64,000 nucleotides of DNA from Streptomyces sp. NBC_00572 (GCF_026341815.1 NZ_JAPENX010000001.1:3782001-3846000), one strand, 5' to 3'; positions 33,931-42,313 are shown, counted from the first letter of the stretch. The notes: generated by a model not told the origin, from the sequence alone. Program-made: numbers and translations.

Positions 33931-34650
33931 ATGAACGCACTGCACAGCACCACCTCAAGCGCAGTAGTCACGCGTCTCCACGACGTCGTTCGGAGCACGG
34001 AGAAGTCCGGCGCGGTGAACGGGCGGGGGTGCGTTCGCAGCGTCGGGCGTCAGCGCAAGGCGCCGTACATGGTCGCCATTGCTGACGGGGGAGCGGCGTA
34101 CGGGGAGGTCACGGGGGAGCGCAACTGTTCGGAAGCCGAGTTCACGGCTTACGTCCAGGAGCGTCGTGCCTCCCTGTACGCCACCGCCTACCACCTCACC
34201 GGTGACCGGTTCGAGGCCGAGGACCTGCTCCAGAGCGCGCTGTTCTCCACGTACCGCGCCTGGGAGCGGATCAGCGACAAGGCCGCGGTCGGCGGATACC
34301 TCCGCCGCACCATGACCAACCTGCACATCAGCGCCTGGCGCCGGCGCAAGCTCAACGAGTACCCGACCGAGGAGCTCCCGGAGACGGTGGGCGAGACGGA
34401 CGCGATGCGCGGCACGGAGCTGCGCGCGGTGCTGTGGCAGGCCCTCGCCCGGCTGCCCGAGCTCCAGCGGACGATGCTGGTGCTGCGCTACTACGAGGGT
34501 CGGACCGATCCGGAGATCGCGGAGATCCTGGACATCAGTGTCGGCACGGTGAAGTCGAGCATCTGGCGGTCGCTGCGGCGACTGCGCGAGGACGAGGTGC
34601 TCAGCTTCGGCCGTGACGAGGAGGAGTCCTTCGGCGAGCTGGTGGCCTGA
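33931..34650 (+). CDS. sigQ: ECF sigma factor SigQ
   Basis: 239 residues, SigE-type extracytoplasmic sigma factor. Region 2 is at about 75-135 (YVQERRASLYATAYHLTGDRFEAEDLLQ, SDKAAVGGYLRRTMTN) and region 4 at about 175-225 (LPELQRTMLVLRYYEG, DPEIAEILDISVGTVKSS). The first 70 residues are a poorly structured extension. The gene is divergent from afsQ1 with an AfsQ1 box between them, matching S. coelicolor, where AfsQ1 activates sigQ and SigQ opposes antibiotic production. The ATG at 33931 follows a G-rich site (GGGGGGC). No anti-sigma gene is adjacent. Confidence 0.93.
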   Translation: MNALHSTTSSAVVTRLHDVVRSTEKSGAVNGRGCVRSVGRQRKAPYMVAIADGGAAYGEVTGERNCSEAEFTAYVQERRASLYATAYHLTGDRFEAEDLLQSALFSTYRAWERISDKAAVGGYLRRTMTNLHISAWRRRKLNEYPTEELPETVGETDAMRGTELRAVLWQALARLPELQRTMLVLRYYEGRTDPEIAEILDISVGTVKSSIWRSLRRLREDEVLSFGRDEEESFGELVA

Positions 34651-34738
34651 AGGCCGGGGGGATAGACCCACGGGGCCCACGGGGGAAAACGGGGCCTGCG
34701 GGGGGAGCACGGGGGAACCGTACGGGGGTACGGGAAGG

Positions 34739-34782
34739 CGGCGAGGGTCGTACAAGCTGGGGGGCTTGTACGACCCTCGCCG
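34739..34782. terminator. 19-bp bidirectional terminator
   Basis: Perfect arms at 34739-34757 and 34764-34782 with a 6-base loop, between convergent sigQ and uridine-kinase genes. Confidence 0.85.
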
Positions 34783-34837
34783 TGTTGTGCGTGCTGGGCG
34801 CCCGGGGTGAACGGCCTGCGGGGCGCGGTGGGGGCGC

Positions 34838-35461
34838 CTAGACCGGGGTGCGGTGGCGGCCCGCCGCCGCGGCGGCCAGGCGGCCCAGGGCTTCCGGTTT
34901 GGCGCAGGGGTGGGCGCCCAGTTCCGCCTGGCGGGCGACGATCGCCCGTTCCGCGCGCATCAGGCGCCAGCCGCGGCGGAGCAGGAACGGCACCGACTTG
35001 CGTCCCTCGCGCAGGTCACGGGCGAGCCGGCGGCGGAACGTCGTCGAGGGACGGCCGCGCAGGCAGAGCGCGTCGGCGAGGACGTCGAGCTCACGGCAGC
35101 GGGACACGATCTCGGCCGCGAAGATCCCCTCCGCGACGAACAGCGGCGTCCGCTCGATGTCGAGCCGCTCACGGTCCACCCGGGAGCTGGTGGCGAGGTC
35201 GTACACGGGGACGTCGGTCCGTCCCGTACGGCACAGCTCGACGATGGCGGAGACGGCGGCGTCCGCGTCCCAGGACAGTGGGGAGTCCCAGTCGATGTCC
35301 GTGCTGCCCTCCACGAGGGGGAGGGTCGGGTCGTCGGCCTCCTTGTAGAAGTCGTCGAGGCGCAGGACCGGGAGGCCGGTGACGGCGGCGAGGGACGACT
35401 TGCCGGAGCCGGAGGGGCCCGCGAGCAGGACGACACGGGTCGGAATCGGTAGGGAACTCAC
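34838..35461 (-). CDS. Uridine kinase-like P-loop kinase
   Basis: Phosphorylates uridine/cytidine to the monophosphate, or a related nucleoside, with NTP. 207 residues. The P-loop GPSGSGKSS is at 15-23, LPVLRLDDFYKEADDPTLP follows (substrate site Asp), with DWDSPLSWD, VYDLATSSR and LFVAEGIFAAEI as in uridine kinases. The GTG at 35461 places the P-loop at the normal distance from the N-terminus. It would save nucleosides brought in by the BMP transporter. It does not carry the regulon palindrome. Divergent from a small secreted-protein gene. Confidence 0.8.
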   Translation of the reverse strand: MSSLPIPTRVVLLAGPSGSGKSSLAAVTGLPVLRLDDFYKEADDPTLPLVEGSTDIDWDSPLSWDADAAVSAIVELCRTGRTDVPVYDLATSSRVDRERLDIERTPLFVAEGIFAAEIVSRCRELDVLADALCLRGRPSTTFRRRLARDLREGRKSVPFLLRRGWRLMRAERAIVARQAELGAHPCAKPEALGRLAAAAAGRHRTPV

Positions 35462-35579
35462 GGGACACCAGTGTGAACCATTCCCCCGTGCAGGGGACCC
35501 CCGAGGAAGCCCGTTGGTATCGAGCATCACACCTCAACTACTGTCGGTGTCCGCTTGCTCACCCCTCGGAAGGATCGCC

Positions 35580-35978
35580 ATGGCGCGTCACGCAGAACCC
35601 CGCAACCCCCGCCGCAGCGCCCTGCTCAAGGCCGGTCTCACGGTCACGGCGGCGGGTGCGGCGATGCTCGGCGCGGGTGCCGCGGCCCAGGCCGCCGCCC
35701 CGGTGCCGCTGCCCGTCGACTCGCTGACCAGGACGGACGCCGGAGCGGCCGGCGCGGGCGCGCTGTCCGGCGTCACCCAGGGCCTGGGGCCGCTGACCCG
35801 GCTCCAGCTCGACCCGCTGGCCAACACCGGCGTCGACCCGCTCGACAACGGCCTCGGCACCCAGGTCTCCGACTTCAAGCCGGTGGGCACCGACCTGGTG
35901 ACCGACCACCTCACGAAGGGTGGGGCAGTGGCCGATCTGCCGGTGGCCGGGCCGCTGACGCAGGGGCTGCTTCCGTAG
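35580..35978 (+). CDS. Small secreted protein, Tat-like signal
   Basis: 132 residues. The N-terminus NPRRSALLKAGLTVTAAGAAM has a twin-arginine-like RRSALLK followed by a hydrophobic core and an Ala-rich cleavage region (AAAQAAA). The mature chain is rich in Gly, Leu, Thr and Asp with repeating LGPLTRLQLDPLANTGVDPL-type segments and no Cys. No known domain is seen; composition and size recall the secreted protein at 29533-29913. GGAAGGA precedes the ATG. Its last 68 bases overlap the 3' end of the convergent MFS gene. Confidence 0.7.
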   Translation: MARHAEPRNPRRSALLKAGLTVTAAGAAMLGAGAAAQAAAPVPLPVDSLTRTDAGAAGAGALSGVTQGLGPLTRLQLDPLANTGVDPLDNGLGTQVSDFKPVGTDLVTDHLTKGGAVADLPVAGPLTQGLLP

Positions 35979-37509
35979 CGGAGCCGGCCCGGGAGGACAC
36001 GGTCTCGTCCCCGTCACCGGTTTCCCCGCCGCCCGTCTCGGCCGGTCCCGTTTCGGCGGGTCCGGTTCCGGTCCGCAGCGGGACCTCCCGTACGAGCCAG
36101 GCCACGGCGAAGGCCACGGCGGCGAGCAGCGCCGTGCCGAGCAGGACCCCGTGCACCCCGTTCGTCACCGCCGCTCCCAGACCCTCGCGGGCCGGCTCCG
36201 GCAGCCGCAGGGCCTGCGCCGGGGTCAGGCGGGTGTCCGTCCCGCCGAGGCGGGCGGTGAACACCGCGCCGAGGACGGCCACGCCGAGCGAGCCGCCGAG
36301 CGTCCGCACGAGCGTGACGGTGCCGCTCGCCGCGCCCATGTCACGCCGCTCGGCGCCGTACATGGTGACGAGCAGTGTGGCCTGCATGAGGAAGCCCATG
36401 CCCGCGCCGACGATCACGGTGAGTCCGGAGGCGACGGCGACGGGGGTGTCCACGTCGAGCAGCAGCAGGGCGAGCGCGCCCGCCGTCATCAATGCGCCGC
36501 CGAGGATCGGGTACGTCCGGTAGCGGCCGGTACGGGCGATGATCCGGCCCGAGGTCAGCTGCGCGGCGACCATGGCGAGCATCAGCGGGAGCAGCAGCAG
36601 TCCGCTCGCCGTGGAGGACTGCCCGCGGACGAACTGCAGGTACTGCGGAAGATAGTTCAGGGCGGCGATCATGCCCGCGCCGACCAGGAAGCTCAGGATC
36701 TGCGCGATCGTGAAGTTGCGGCCCCGGAACAGCCGGGGCGGGATCACGGGCTCCTCGGCCCGCCGCTCGACCCGGACGAACCAGGCGAGGGCCGCGGCCG
36801 CGATCGCGCCCAGGGCCAGGATCCGCGGTGAGGTCCAGGAGTGGGCGGTACCGGCCCAGCCGGCGAGCAGGGTGAGCGAGAGGACCCCGGTGGTGAGCAG
36901 GAGGGCTCCCGCCCAGTCGACGCGGGCTCGGACGCGTGGAGTCCGTACGCGGAGGGTGAGCGCGACGATCAGCAGGGCGGCGAGGCCGACGGGCAGGTTG
37001 ACGTAGAAGGCCCAGCGCCAGTTCAGGTGGTCGGTGAGGAGGCCGCCGAGGAGCGGGCCGCCGGCGAAGGCCACCGGCAGCATGGCCCCGGTGATCCCCT
37101 GGACCCGGGCGCTGTCCTTCGGGGTCACCAGGGTGCCCATGAGCGCGAAGGCGCCGACCATCAGGCCGCCGGCGCCGATGCCCTGGAGGGCGCGGAAGGC
37201 GATGAGCTGGCCCATGGTCTGGGCGAGGCCGGAGAGTACGGAACCGGCGAGGAAGACGCCGACGGCGGAGAGGAAGCTGCCCTTGCGTCCGTACAGGTCG
37301 CCGACCTTGCCCCAGAGCGGGGTGGCGACGGCGGCGGTGAGGAGATAGGCGGTGACGACCCAGGACAGCCGGTCGAGGCCGCCGAGTTCGCCCGCGATGG
37401 TGGGCAGCGCGGTGCCGACGATCGTGCCGTCGAGCGTTGCGAGGACGATGCCGAGCATGAGGCCGGTGATTCCAAGGTAGGGAATGCGCGTCTCCTGAGG
37501 TGTCGTCAT
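35911..37509 (-). CDS. DHA2-type multidrug MFS exporter (14 segments)
   Basis: 532 residues, proton-driven exporter of the QacA/EmrB group. LATLDGTIVGTALPTIAGEL (motif D1), WGKVGDLYGRKGSF (motif A), RALQGIGAGGLM (motif B region) and GPLLGGLL (motif C) are present. Fourteen hydrophobic segments can be traced, followed by a C-terminal tail of about 60 residues rich in Glu, Thr, Gly and Pro. It follows the FMN reductase gene by 3 bases in one operon, divergent from a TetR gene with an operator array. Induction by the drug that TetR senses is the likely control. Confidence 0.9.
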   Translation of the reverse strand: MTTPQETRIPYLGITGLMLGIVLATLDGTIVGTALPTIAGELGGLDRLSWVVTAYLLTAAVATPLWGKVGDLYGRKGSFLSAVGVFLAGSVLSGLAQTMGQLIAFRALQGIGAGGLMVGAFALMGTLVTPKDSARVQGITGAMLPVAFAGGPLLGGLLTDHLNWRWAFYVNLPVGLAALLIVALTLRVRTPRVRARVDWAGALLLTTGVLSLTLLAGWAGTAHSWTSPRILALGAIAAAALAWFVRVERRAEEPVIPPRLFRGRNFTIAQILSFLVGAGMIAALNYLPQYLQFVRGQSSTASGLLLLPLMLAMVAAQLTSGRIIARTGRYRTYPILGGALMTAGALALLLLDVDTPVAVASGLTVIVGAGMGFLMQATLLVTMYGAERRDMGAASGTVTLVRTLGGSLGVAVLGAVFTARLGGTDTRLTPAQALRLPEPAREGLGAAVTNGVHGVLLGTALLAAVAFAVAWLVREVPLRTGTGPAETGPAETGGGETGDGDETVSSRAGSATEAAPASAARPPADRPLPHPS

Positions 37510-37512
37510 GAC

Positions 37513-38103
37513 TCAGGCCGCATAGGGCTTGTTGGCGCGCGCGTCGCGAAGTACCTCGCCCCACCAGGTGAGTTGGTCGATCATCGCCTTGGCCGCGGTG
37601 TCTGTGGCGGGGTCGACGGCCTGGCCGTTCTCGTCGAACTGCCCCCATACGCCCTGGAGTCCGACCGTCTCGCGAATGGTGACGGCGTGCAGTTCGGCGA
37701 AGACGCCGCGCAGGTGCTCGACGGCGCGCAGGCCGGCGGAGAAGCCGCCGTAGGCGACGAAGCCGACGGGCTTGGCGTGCCATTCCCTGTTGTGCCAGTC
37801 GATCGCGTTCTTCAGGGAGGCCGGGTAGCTGTGGTTGTACTCGGGGGTCACCACGACGAACGCGTCGGCGGCGGCCAGGCGCGGTGACACGGCGGCGAGC
37901 AGGGCACGGTCCTCGGCGCGCTCGGGCGCCTGGCCGAGGTGGGGGAAGACGGTCGGCAGCGGGGTCTCGGCGAGGTCGATCAGATCGGTGGTCAGATCCG
38001 GGCGGTCGGCGGTGTGGGTGAGCAGCCAGTTCGCGACGACGGGGCCGAGGCGGCCGTCGCGGGTCGAGCCCTGGATCACGGCGACGTGGAGCGGAGCGGT
38101 CAT
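37513..38103 (-). CDS. NADPH-dependent FMN reductase
   Basis: 196 residues, flavodoxin-like fold. VAVIQGSTRDGRLGPVVANWL binds the FMN phosphate, and VVVTPEYNHSYPASLKNAIDW the isoalloxazine ring, both typical of the FMN_red family (quinone, azo or chromate reductases). VGFVAYGGFSAGLRAVEHLR follows. It is the first gene of the TetR-controlled operon and is followed after 3 bases by the MFS exporter, so a reduce-and-export response to a quinone-like toxin is a reasonable inference. GGGGGAA precedes the ATG at 38103. Confidence 0.88.
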   Translation of the reverse strand: MTAPLHVAVIQGSTRDGRLGPVVANWLLTHTADRPDLTTDLIDLAETPLPTVFPHLGQAPERAEDRALLAAVSPRLAAADAFVVVTPEYNHSYPASLKNAIDWHNREWHAKPVGFVAYGGFSAGLRAVEHLRGVFAELHAVTIRETVGLQGVWGQFDENGQAVDPATDTAAKAMIDQLTWWGEVLRDARANKPYAA

Positions 38104-38125
38104 GGGTTCCCCCTGGAACGGTGAT

Positions 38126-38200
38126 GTGTACGTCGTATACCTTTGGGTGTACAACGTACACGTCGATGTGTACGGCGTCCACAGGGCATACGCTGTACAC
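38126..38200. promoter_or_regulatory. Four-copy operator array, consensus GTGTAC-N3-GTACAC
   Basis: Half-palindromic 15-mers start at 38126, 38147, 38168 and 38186; the second (38147-38161) is perfect and the others have one or more mismatches. Spacings of 21, 21 and 18 bases put them on about the same DNA face. They fill the space between the divergent reductase/exporter operon and the TetR gene, so cooperative binding by that TetR protein is likely. Confidence 0.75.
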
Positions 38201-38217
38201 GAGAGAAGGAGGCCCGA

Positions 38218-38952
38218 GTGGCGAAGAAGGAAGAGACGGACGGCGTCTCGCTGTGGGAGCGCCTGGAGAGGCCCGCGGCGGCACCGCGGGCGTCCCTCAG
38301 TGCGGCACGGATCGCGGCCGTCGCGATCGACATCGCCGACCGGGAGGGCTTCGCCGCCGTCACCATGCGGCGCGTCGCCACCGAGCTGGGTGTGGCGCCC
38401 ATGGCCGCGTACCGACACGTCAAGGGCAAGGACGAGCTCTGGGAGCTCATGGTCGACCAGGTGTCGGCCGAGCTGGAACCGGCCGGGGAGACCACCGGCT
38501 GGCGCGCGACCCTGCGGACCTACGCGGTACGGACCCGCACGATGGTGCTGCGCCACCCGTGGCTCGCCCACATGCCGACGCCGCTCTTCGCCCTCACCCC
38601 GCACCGGATGGCGGCCGCCGAACGGCAGCTGGCCTCCCTCGACGGCCTCGGGCTCGACCCGGACACGATGATGGCGGCCTTCCGCGCGGTCATGTCGTAC
38701 GTCCAGGGGGCCACGCAGTCGGAGGCCGTCCTGCGCCGGCACATGGAGGAGCAGGGCTGGACCAGCGGCGACGACACCCGCCGGGCGCTCGCGCCGAAGA
38801 TGTCGTACCTGCTCGGCACCGGGCGCTATCCGACGTATCGGCGGTACGCGCTCGGGGCCGCCCGCAAGGACGACGCGGAGTGGCAGTTCGAGACGGGGCT
38901 CGACTGCGTGCTCGACGGCGTGGCGGGGCTCGTGGCACGCGGGCAGGAATGA
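38218..38952 (+). CDS. TetR family repressor
   Basis: 244 residues. The N-terminal helix-turn-helix is at about 30-80 (ARIAAVAIDIADREGFAAVTM, then VATELGVAPMAAYRHVKGKDEL). The C-terminal ligand domain is of the tetracycline-repressor (TetR_C) class. The GTG at 38218 is preceded by GAAGGAGG; an upstream in-frame ATG would run through the operator array and is rejected. It probably represses itself and the divergent FMN reductase/MFS operon through four tandem palindromes. The stop lies in the arm of a strong terminator shared with the convergent aldehyde dehydrogenase genes. Confidence 0.9.
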   Translation: MAKKEETDGVSLWERLERPAAAPRASLSAARIAAVAIDIADREGFAAVTMRRVATELGVAPMAAYRHVKGKDELWELMVDQVSAELEPAGETTGWRATLRTYAVRTRTMVLRHPWLAHMPTPLFALTPHRMAAAERQLASLDGLGLDPDTMMAAFRAVMSYVQGATQSEAVLRRHMEEQGWTSGDDTRRALAPKMSYLLGTGRYPTYRRYALGAARKDDAEWQFETGLDCVLDGVAGLVARGQE

Positions 38953-38990
38953 CGAAAGGCCCCCGGGATCACCCGGGGGCCTTTCGTCAT
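38949..38990. terminator. 19-bp bidirectional terminator
   Basis: Perfect arms at 38949-38967 and 38972-38990 with a 4-base loop. It contains the TetR stop codon and ends 5 bases from the stop of the short aldehyde dehydrogenase gene. Confidence 0.88.
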
Positions 38991-38994
38991 GGGA

Positions 38995-39888
38995 CTAGTA
39001 CGAGGAGCCGGAGGCGCCCAGGCTGCCCGTCGGGTGCCAGACCGTCTTCGTCTCCAGGAAGGCGGTCATGCGGTCCGTGCCCGGGGACTCGGCGAAGTCC
39101 TCGGTACGCGGGCGCAGGACGCGCTTCAGGTTGTCCGCCGCCGCGATCTCCAGGTCGCGGGCGAGGTCGCCCTCGGTCGCGCCCGTCAGGTCGATCGCGT
39201 TGACGTCCTGGTGGGCCGCCAGGTGCGGGCCCATCTCCGAGGCCTTGCCGGAGAGGATGTTGACGACGCCGCCGGGGAGGTCGGAGGTGGCCAGGACCTC
39301 GCCGAGGGAGAGCGCCGGGAGCGGGTACTTCTCGCTCGCGATGACGACGGCGGTGTTGCCCGTCGCGATCACCGGGGCGATCACCGAGACCAGGCCGAGG
39401 AAGGACGAGTCCTGGGGCGCGATGACGGTGACGACACCGGTCGGCTCGGGCGTGGACAGGTTGAAGTACGGTCCTGCGACCGGGTTCGCACCGCCCACGA
39501 CCTGGGCGATCTTGTCCGTCCAGCCCGCGTACCAGACCCAGCGGTCGATCGCCGCGTCGACGACGACGGCCGCCTTCGACTTCGACAGGCCTTCCGCCTC
39601 GGCGACCTCGCGGACGAACTGGTCCCGGCGGCCCTCCAGTATCTCGGCGACGCGGTAGAGGATCTGGCCGCGGTTGTACGCGGTGGCGCCGGCCCAGCCG
39701 CCGAAGGCCTTGCGGGCCGCGACGACCGCGTCACGGGCGTCCTTGCGGGAGGACAGGGGGGCGTTCGCCAGCCACTTGCCCTTGGAGTCCGTCACCTCGT
39801 ACACCCGGCCGCTCTCGGAGCGGGGGAACTTGCCCCCGACGTACAGCTTGTAGGTCTTGAAGACGTTCAGGCGGGTCTGATCAGACAT
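38995..39888 (-). CDS. Short aldehyde dehydrogenase-like protein, catalytic domain missing
   Basis: 297 residues, against about 480 for a normal aldehyde dehydrogenase. The NAD-binding half is recognisable (TYKLYVGGKFPRSESGRVYEV, WVWYAGWTDKI, PTGVVTVIAPQDSSFLGLVSV, LPGGVVNILSG, AIDLTGATEGDLARDLE). The chain ends about where the catalytic Glu should appear, so both Glu and Cys are lost. The usual PWN is PQD. The reading frame is clean and overlaps the full-length gene upstream by 8 bases, so this looks like a maintained gene and not recent decay. A role as non-catalytic partner of the adjacent enzyme is inferred. Confidence 0.82.
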   Translation of the reverse strand: MSDQTRLNVFKTYKLYVGGKFPRSESGRVYEVTDSKGKWLANAPLSSRKDARDAVVAARKAFGGWAGATAYNRGQILYRVAEILEGRRDQFVREVAEAEGLSKSKAAVVVDAAIDRWVWYAGWTDKIAQVVGGANPVAGPYFNLSTPEPTGVVTVIAPQDSSFLGLVSVIAPVIATGNTAVVIASEKYPLPALSLGEVLATSDLPGGVVNILSGKASEMGPHLAAHQDVNAIDLTGATEGDLARDLEIAAADNLKRVLRPRTEDFAESPGTDRMTAFLETKTVWHPTGSLGASGSSY

Positions 39889-41317
39889 CGAGGTAGGCCT
39901 CCAGACCGTGACGGCCGCCCTCGCGGCCGAAGCCCGACTCCTTGTATCCGCCGAACGGCGAGGTCGGGTCGAACTTGTTGAACGTGTTGGCCCAGACGAC
40001 ACCGGCGCGGAGCTTGCCGGCGACCGCGAGGATGCGGGAGCCCTTCTCCGACCAGATGCCGGCCGACAGGCCGTACTGGCTGTTGTTGGCCTTCGCGACG
40101 GCCTCGTCGGGCGTACGGAAGGTCAGCACCGACAGGACTGGGCCGAAGATCTCGTCGCGGGCGACCGTGTGCGCCTGCGTGACGTTCGTGAAGAGCGTCG
40201 GGGCGAACCAGTAGCCGGCCTCGGGGATGTCACAGGCGGCGGTCCAGCGCTCGGCGCCCTCCGCCTCGCCCTGCTCCACCAGCGAGGTGATCCGCGCCAG
40301 CTGCTCCGAGGAGTTGATGGCGCCGATGTCGGTGTTCTTGTCCAGCGGGTCGCCGAGACGCAGCGACGAGAGGCGGCGCTTCAGGCTGTCGAGCAGCTCG
40401 TCCTGGATCGACTCCTGGACGAGGAGGCGTGAGCCCGCGCAGCAGACCTGGCCCTGGTTGAAGAAGATGCCGTTGACGATGCCCTCGACGGCCTGGTCGA
40501 TGGGGGCGTCGTCGAAGACGATGTTCGCGCCCTTGCCGCCCAGCTCCAGGGTGACCTTCTTGTCCGTACCGGCGATGGAACGCGCGATGGCCTTGCCGAC
40601 GGCGGTCGAACCGGTGAAGGCGACCTTGTTCACGTCCGGGTGCGCGACGAGCGCGGCGCCCGTCTCCCCGTACCCGGGAAGGATGTTGACGACGCCCTTC
40701 GGCAGCCCGGCCTGGCGGCAGATGTCCGCGAAGAACAGGGCGGTCAGGGGGGTCGTCTCGGCCGGCTTCAGGACGACCGTGTTGCCGGTCGCGAGGGCCG
40801 GGGCGATCTTCCACGCCAGCATGAGCAGCGGGAAGTTCCACGGGATGACCTGACCGGCCACGCCCAGCGGCTTCGGGTTCGCCCCGTAGCCCGCGTGGTC
40901 GAGCTTGTCGGCCCAGCCCGCGTAGTAGAAGAAGTGCGCGGCGACCAGGGGGAGGTCCGCGTCGCGGGTCTCCTTGATCGGCTTGCCGTTGTCCAGGGTC
41001 TCCAGGACGGCCAGCTCGCGGCTGCGCTCCTGGATGATCCGGGCGATGCGGAAGAGGTACTTGGCGCGCTCGGAGCCGGGCAGCGCCGACCACTTCTCGA
41101 AGGCCTTGCGGGCCGCCTTCACCGCGCGGTCGACGTCCTCGGCGCCCGCCTGGGCGATCTCGGAGAGGACCTCCTCGGAGGACGGCGAGACGGTCTTGAA
41201 GACCTTGCCGTCGGCGGCCTCGACGAACTCGCCGTCGATGAACAGGCCGTAGTTGGGGGCGATGTCGACGACGGACCGGGACTCGGGCGCCGGTGCGTAC
41301 TCGAATGCAGATGCCAT
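39881..41317 (-). CDS. Aldehyde dehydrogenase
   Basis: NAD-dependent oxidation of an aldehyde to the acid. 478 residues, complete: VIPWNFPLLMLAWK (cofactor site), FTGSTAVGKAI, LELGGKGANIVF with Glu258, and FNQGQVCCAGSR with Cys292/293. It begins 5 bases after deoC in the same operon. DeoC releases acetaldehyde from deoxyribose 5-phosphate, so acetaldehyde is the likely substrate; this is inference from context. The deoC operator would control it. The truncated paralogue follows with an 8-base overlap. Confidence 0.9.
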   Translation of the reverse strand: MASAFEYAPAPESRSVVDIAPNYGLFIDGEFVEAADGKVFKTVSPSSEEVLSEIAQAGAEDVDRAVKAARKAFEKWSALPGSERAKYLFRIARIIQERSRELAVLETLDNGKPIKETRDADLPLVAAHFFYYAGWADKLDHAGYGANPKPLGVAGQVIPWNFPLLMLAWKIAPALATGNTVVLKPAETTPLTALFFADICRQAGLPKGVVNILPGYGETGAALVAHPDVNKVAFTGSTAVGKAIARSIAGTDKKVTLELGGKGANIVFDDAPIDQAVEGIVNGIFFNQGQVCCAGSRLLVQESIQDELLDSLKRRLSSLRLGDPLDKNTDIGAINSSEQLARITSLVEQGEAEGAERWTAACDIPEAGYWFAPTLFTNVTQAHTVARDEIFGPVLSVLTFRTPDEAVAKANNSQYGLSAGIWSEKGSRILAVAGKLRAGVVWANTFNKFDPTSPFGGYKESGFGREGGRHGLEAYLDV

Positions 41318-41322
41318 GTTGA

Positions 41323-42282
41323 TCAGTCCACCGTCACGTAATCGGGGCCGGAGTAACGGCCGGTCGCCAGCTTCTGGCGCTGCATCAGCAGGTCGTTGAG
41401 CAGGCTGGAAGCGCCGAAGCGGAACCAGTGGTTGTCCAGCCAGTCCTCGCCCACGGTCTCGTTGACGAGAACCAGGAACTTGATGGCTTCCTTGGTGTTG
41501 CGGATGCCGCCGGCCGGCTTCACACCGATCTGGACGCCGGTCTGCGCGCGGAAGTCGCGCACCGCCTCCAGCATGAGCAGGGTGTTGGCCGGGGTGGCGT
41601 TGACCGCGACCTTGCCGGTCGAGGTCTTGATGAAGTCCGCGCCGGCCATCATGCCGAGCCAGGAGGCACGGCGGATGTTGTCGTACGTGGACAGCTCGCC
41701 GGTCTCGAAGATCACCTTGAGGCGGGCGCGGTCGCCGCACTCCGCCTTGATCGCGGCGATCTGCTCGAAGACCTGCAGGTAGCGGCCGGAGAGGAAAGCG
41801 CCACGGTCGATGACCATGTCGATCTCGTCGGCGCCCGCGGCGATCGCGTCCGCCGTGTCGGCGAGCTTCACGGGGAGCGCGGCGCGGCCGGCCGGGAAGG
41901 CGGTCGCGACCGAGGCGACCTTGACGCCGGAGCCCGCGAGGGTGGCCTTGGCGGTGGCCACCATGTCGGGATAGACACAGACGGCGGCGGTCGTCGGGGT
42001 CGTACGGTCGGTCGGATCGGGACGGACGGCCTTGGCGGCGAGCGCCCGGACCTTGCCCGGGGTGTCCGCGCCTTCGAGCGTCGTCAGGTCGATCATGGAA
42101 ATGGCCAGGTCGATGGCGTACGCCTTGGACGTGGTCTTGATCGAGCGGGTGCCGAGGGACGCGGCGCGCGCCTCCAGGCCGACGGCGTCGACGCCGGGCA
42201 GCCCGTGGAGGAAGCGGCGCAGCGCACCGTCGGACGCGGTCACGTCGGCGAATGCGGATGCTGCGGATGCAGTGGTGGGCAT
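41323..42282 (-). CDS. deoC: Deoxyribose-phosphate aldolase
   Basis: Cleaves deoxyribose 5-phosphate to acetaldehyde and glyceraldehyde 3-phosphate. 319 residues, longer than the E. coli enzyme because of an N-terminal extension. ADEIDMVIDRGAFLSG carries the proton-relay Asp155, GADFIKTSTGKVAVNAT the Schiff-base Lys219, and KPAGGIR-type VKPAGGIRNTKEA the second Lys. The ATG at 42282 is chosen because the perfect regulon palindrome and a TATGCT -10 box lie directly upstream; the open frame runs past them only by chance. First gene of an operon with two aldehyde dehydrogenase-like genes. Confidence 0.94.
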   Translation of the reverse strand: MPTTASAASAFADVTASDGALRRFLHGLPGVDAVGLEARAASLGTRSIKTTSKAYAIDLAISMIDLTTLEGADTPGKVRALAAKAVRPDPTDRTTPTTAAVCVYPDMVATAKATLAGSGVKVASVATAFPAGRAALPVKLADTADAIAAGADEIDMVIDRGAFLSGRYLQVFEQIAAIKAECGDRARLKVIFETGELSTYDNIRRASWLGMMAGADFIKTSTGKVAVNATPANTLLMLEAVRDFRAQTGVQIGVKPAGGIRNTKEAIKFLVLVNETVGEDWLDNHWFRFGASSLLNDLLMQRQKLATGRYSGPDYVTVD

Positions 42283-42301
42283 GGTCACCAGTCGAGCATA
42301 T

Positions 42302-42313
42302 CTACGCGCGTAG
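42302..42313. promoter_or_regulatory. Nucleoside-regulon operator (perfect), deoC
   Basis: CTACGCGCGTAG, 19 bases upstream of the deoC ATG (minus strand). It abuts a TATGCT -10-like hexamer at 42300-42295, so it should block the deoC promoter when bound. Confidence 0.75.
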
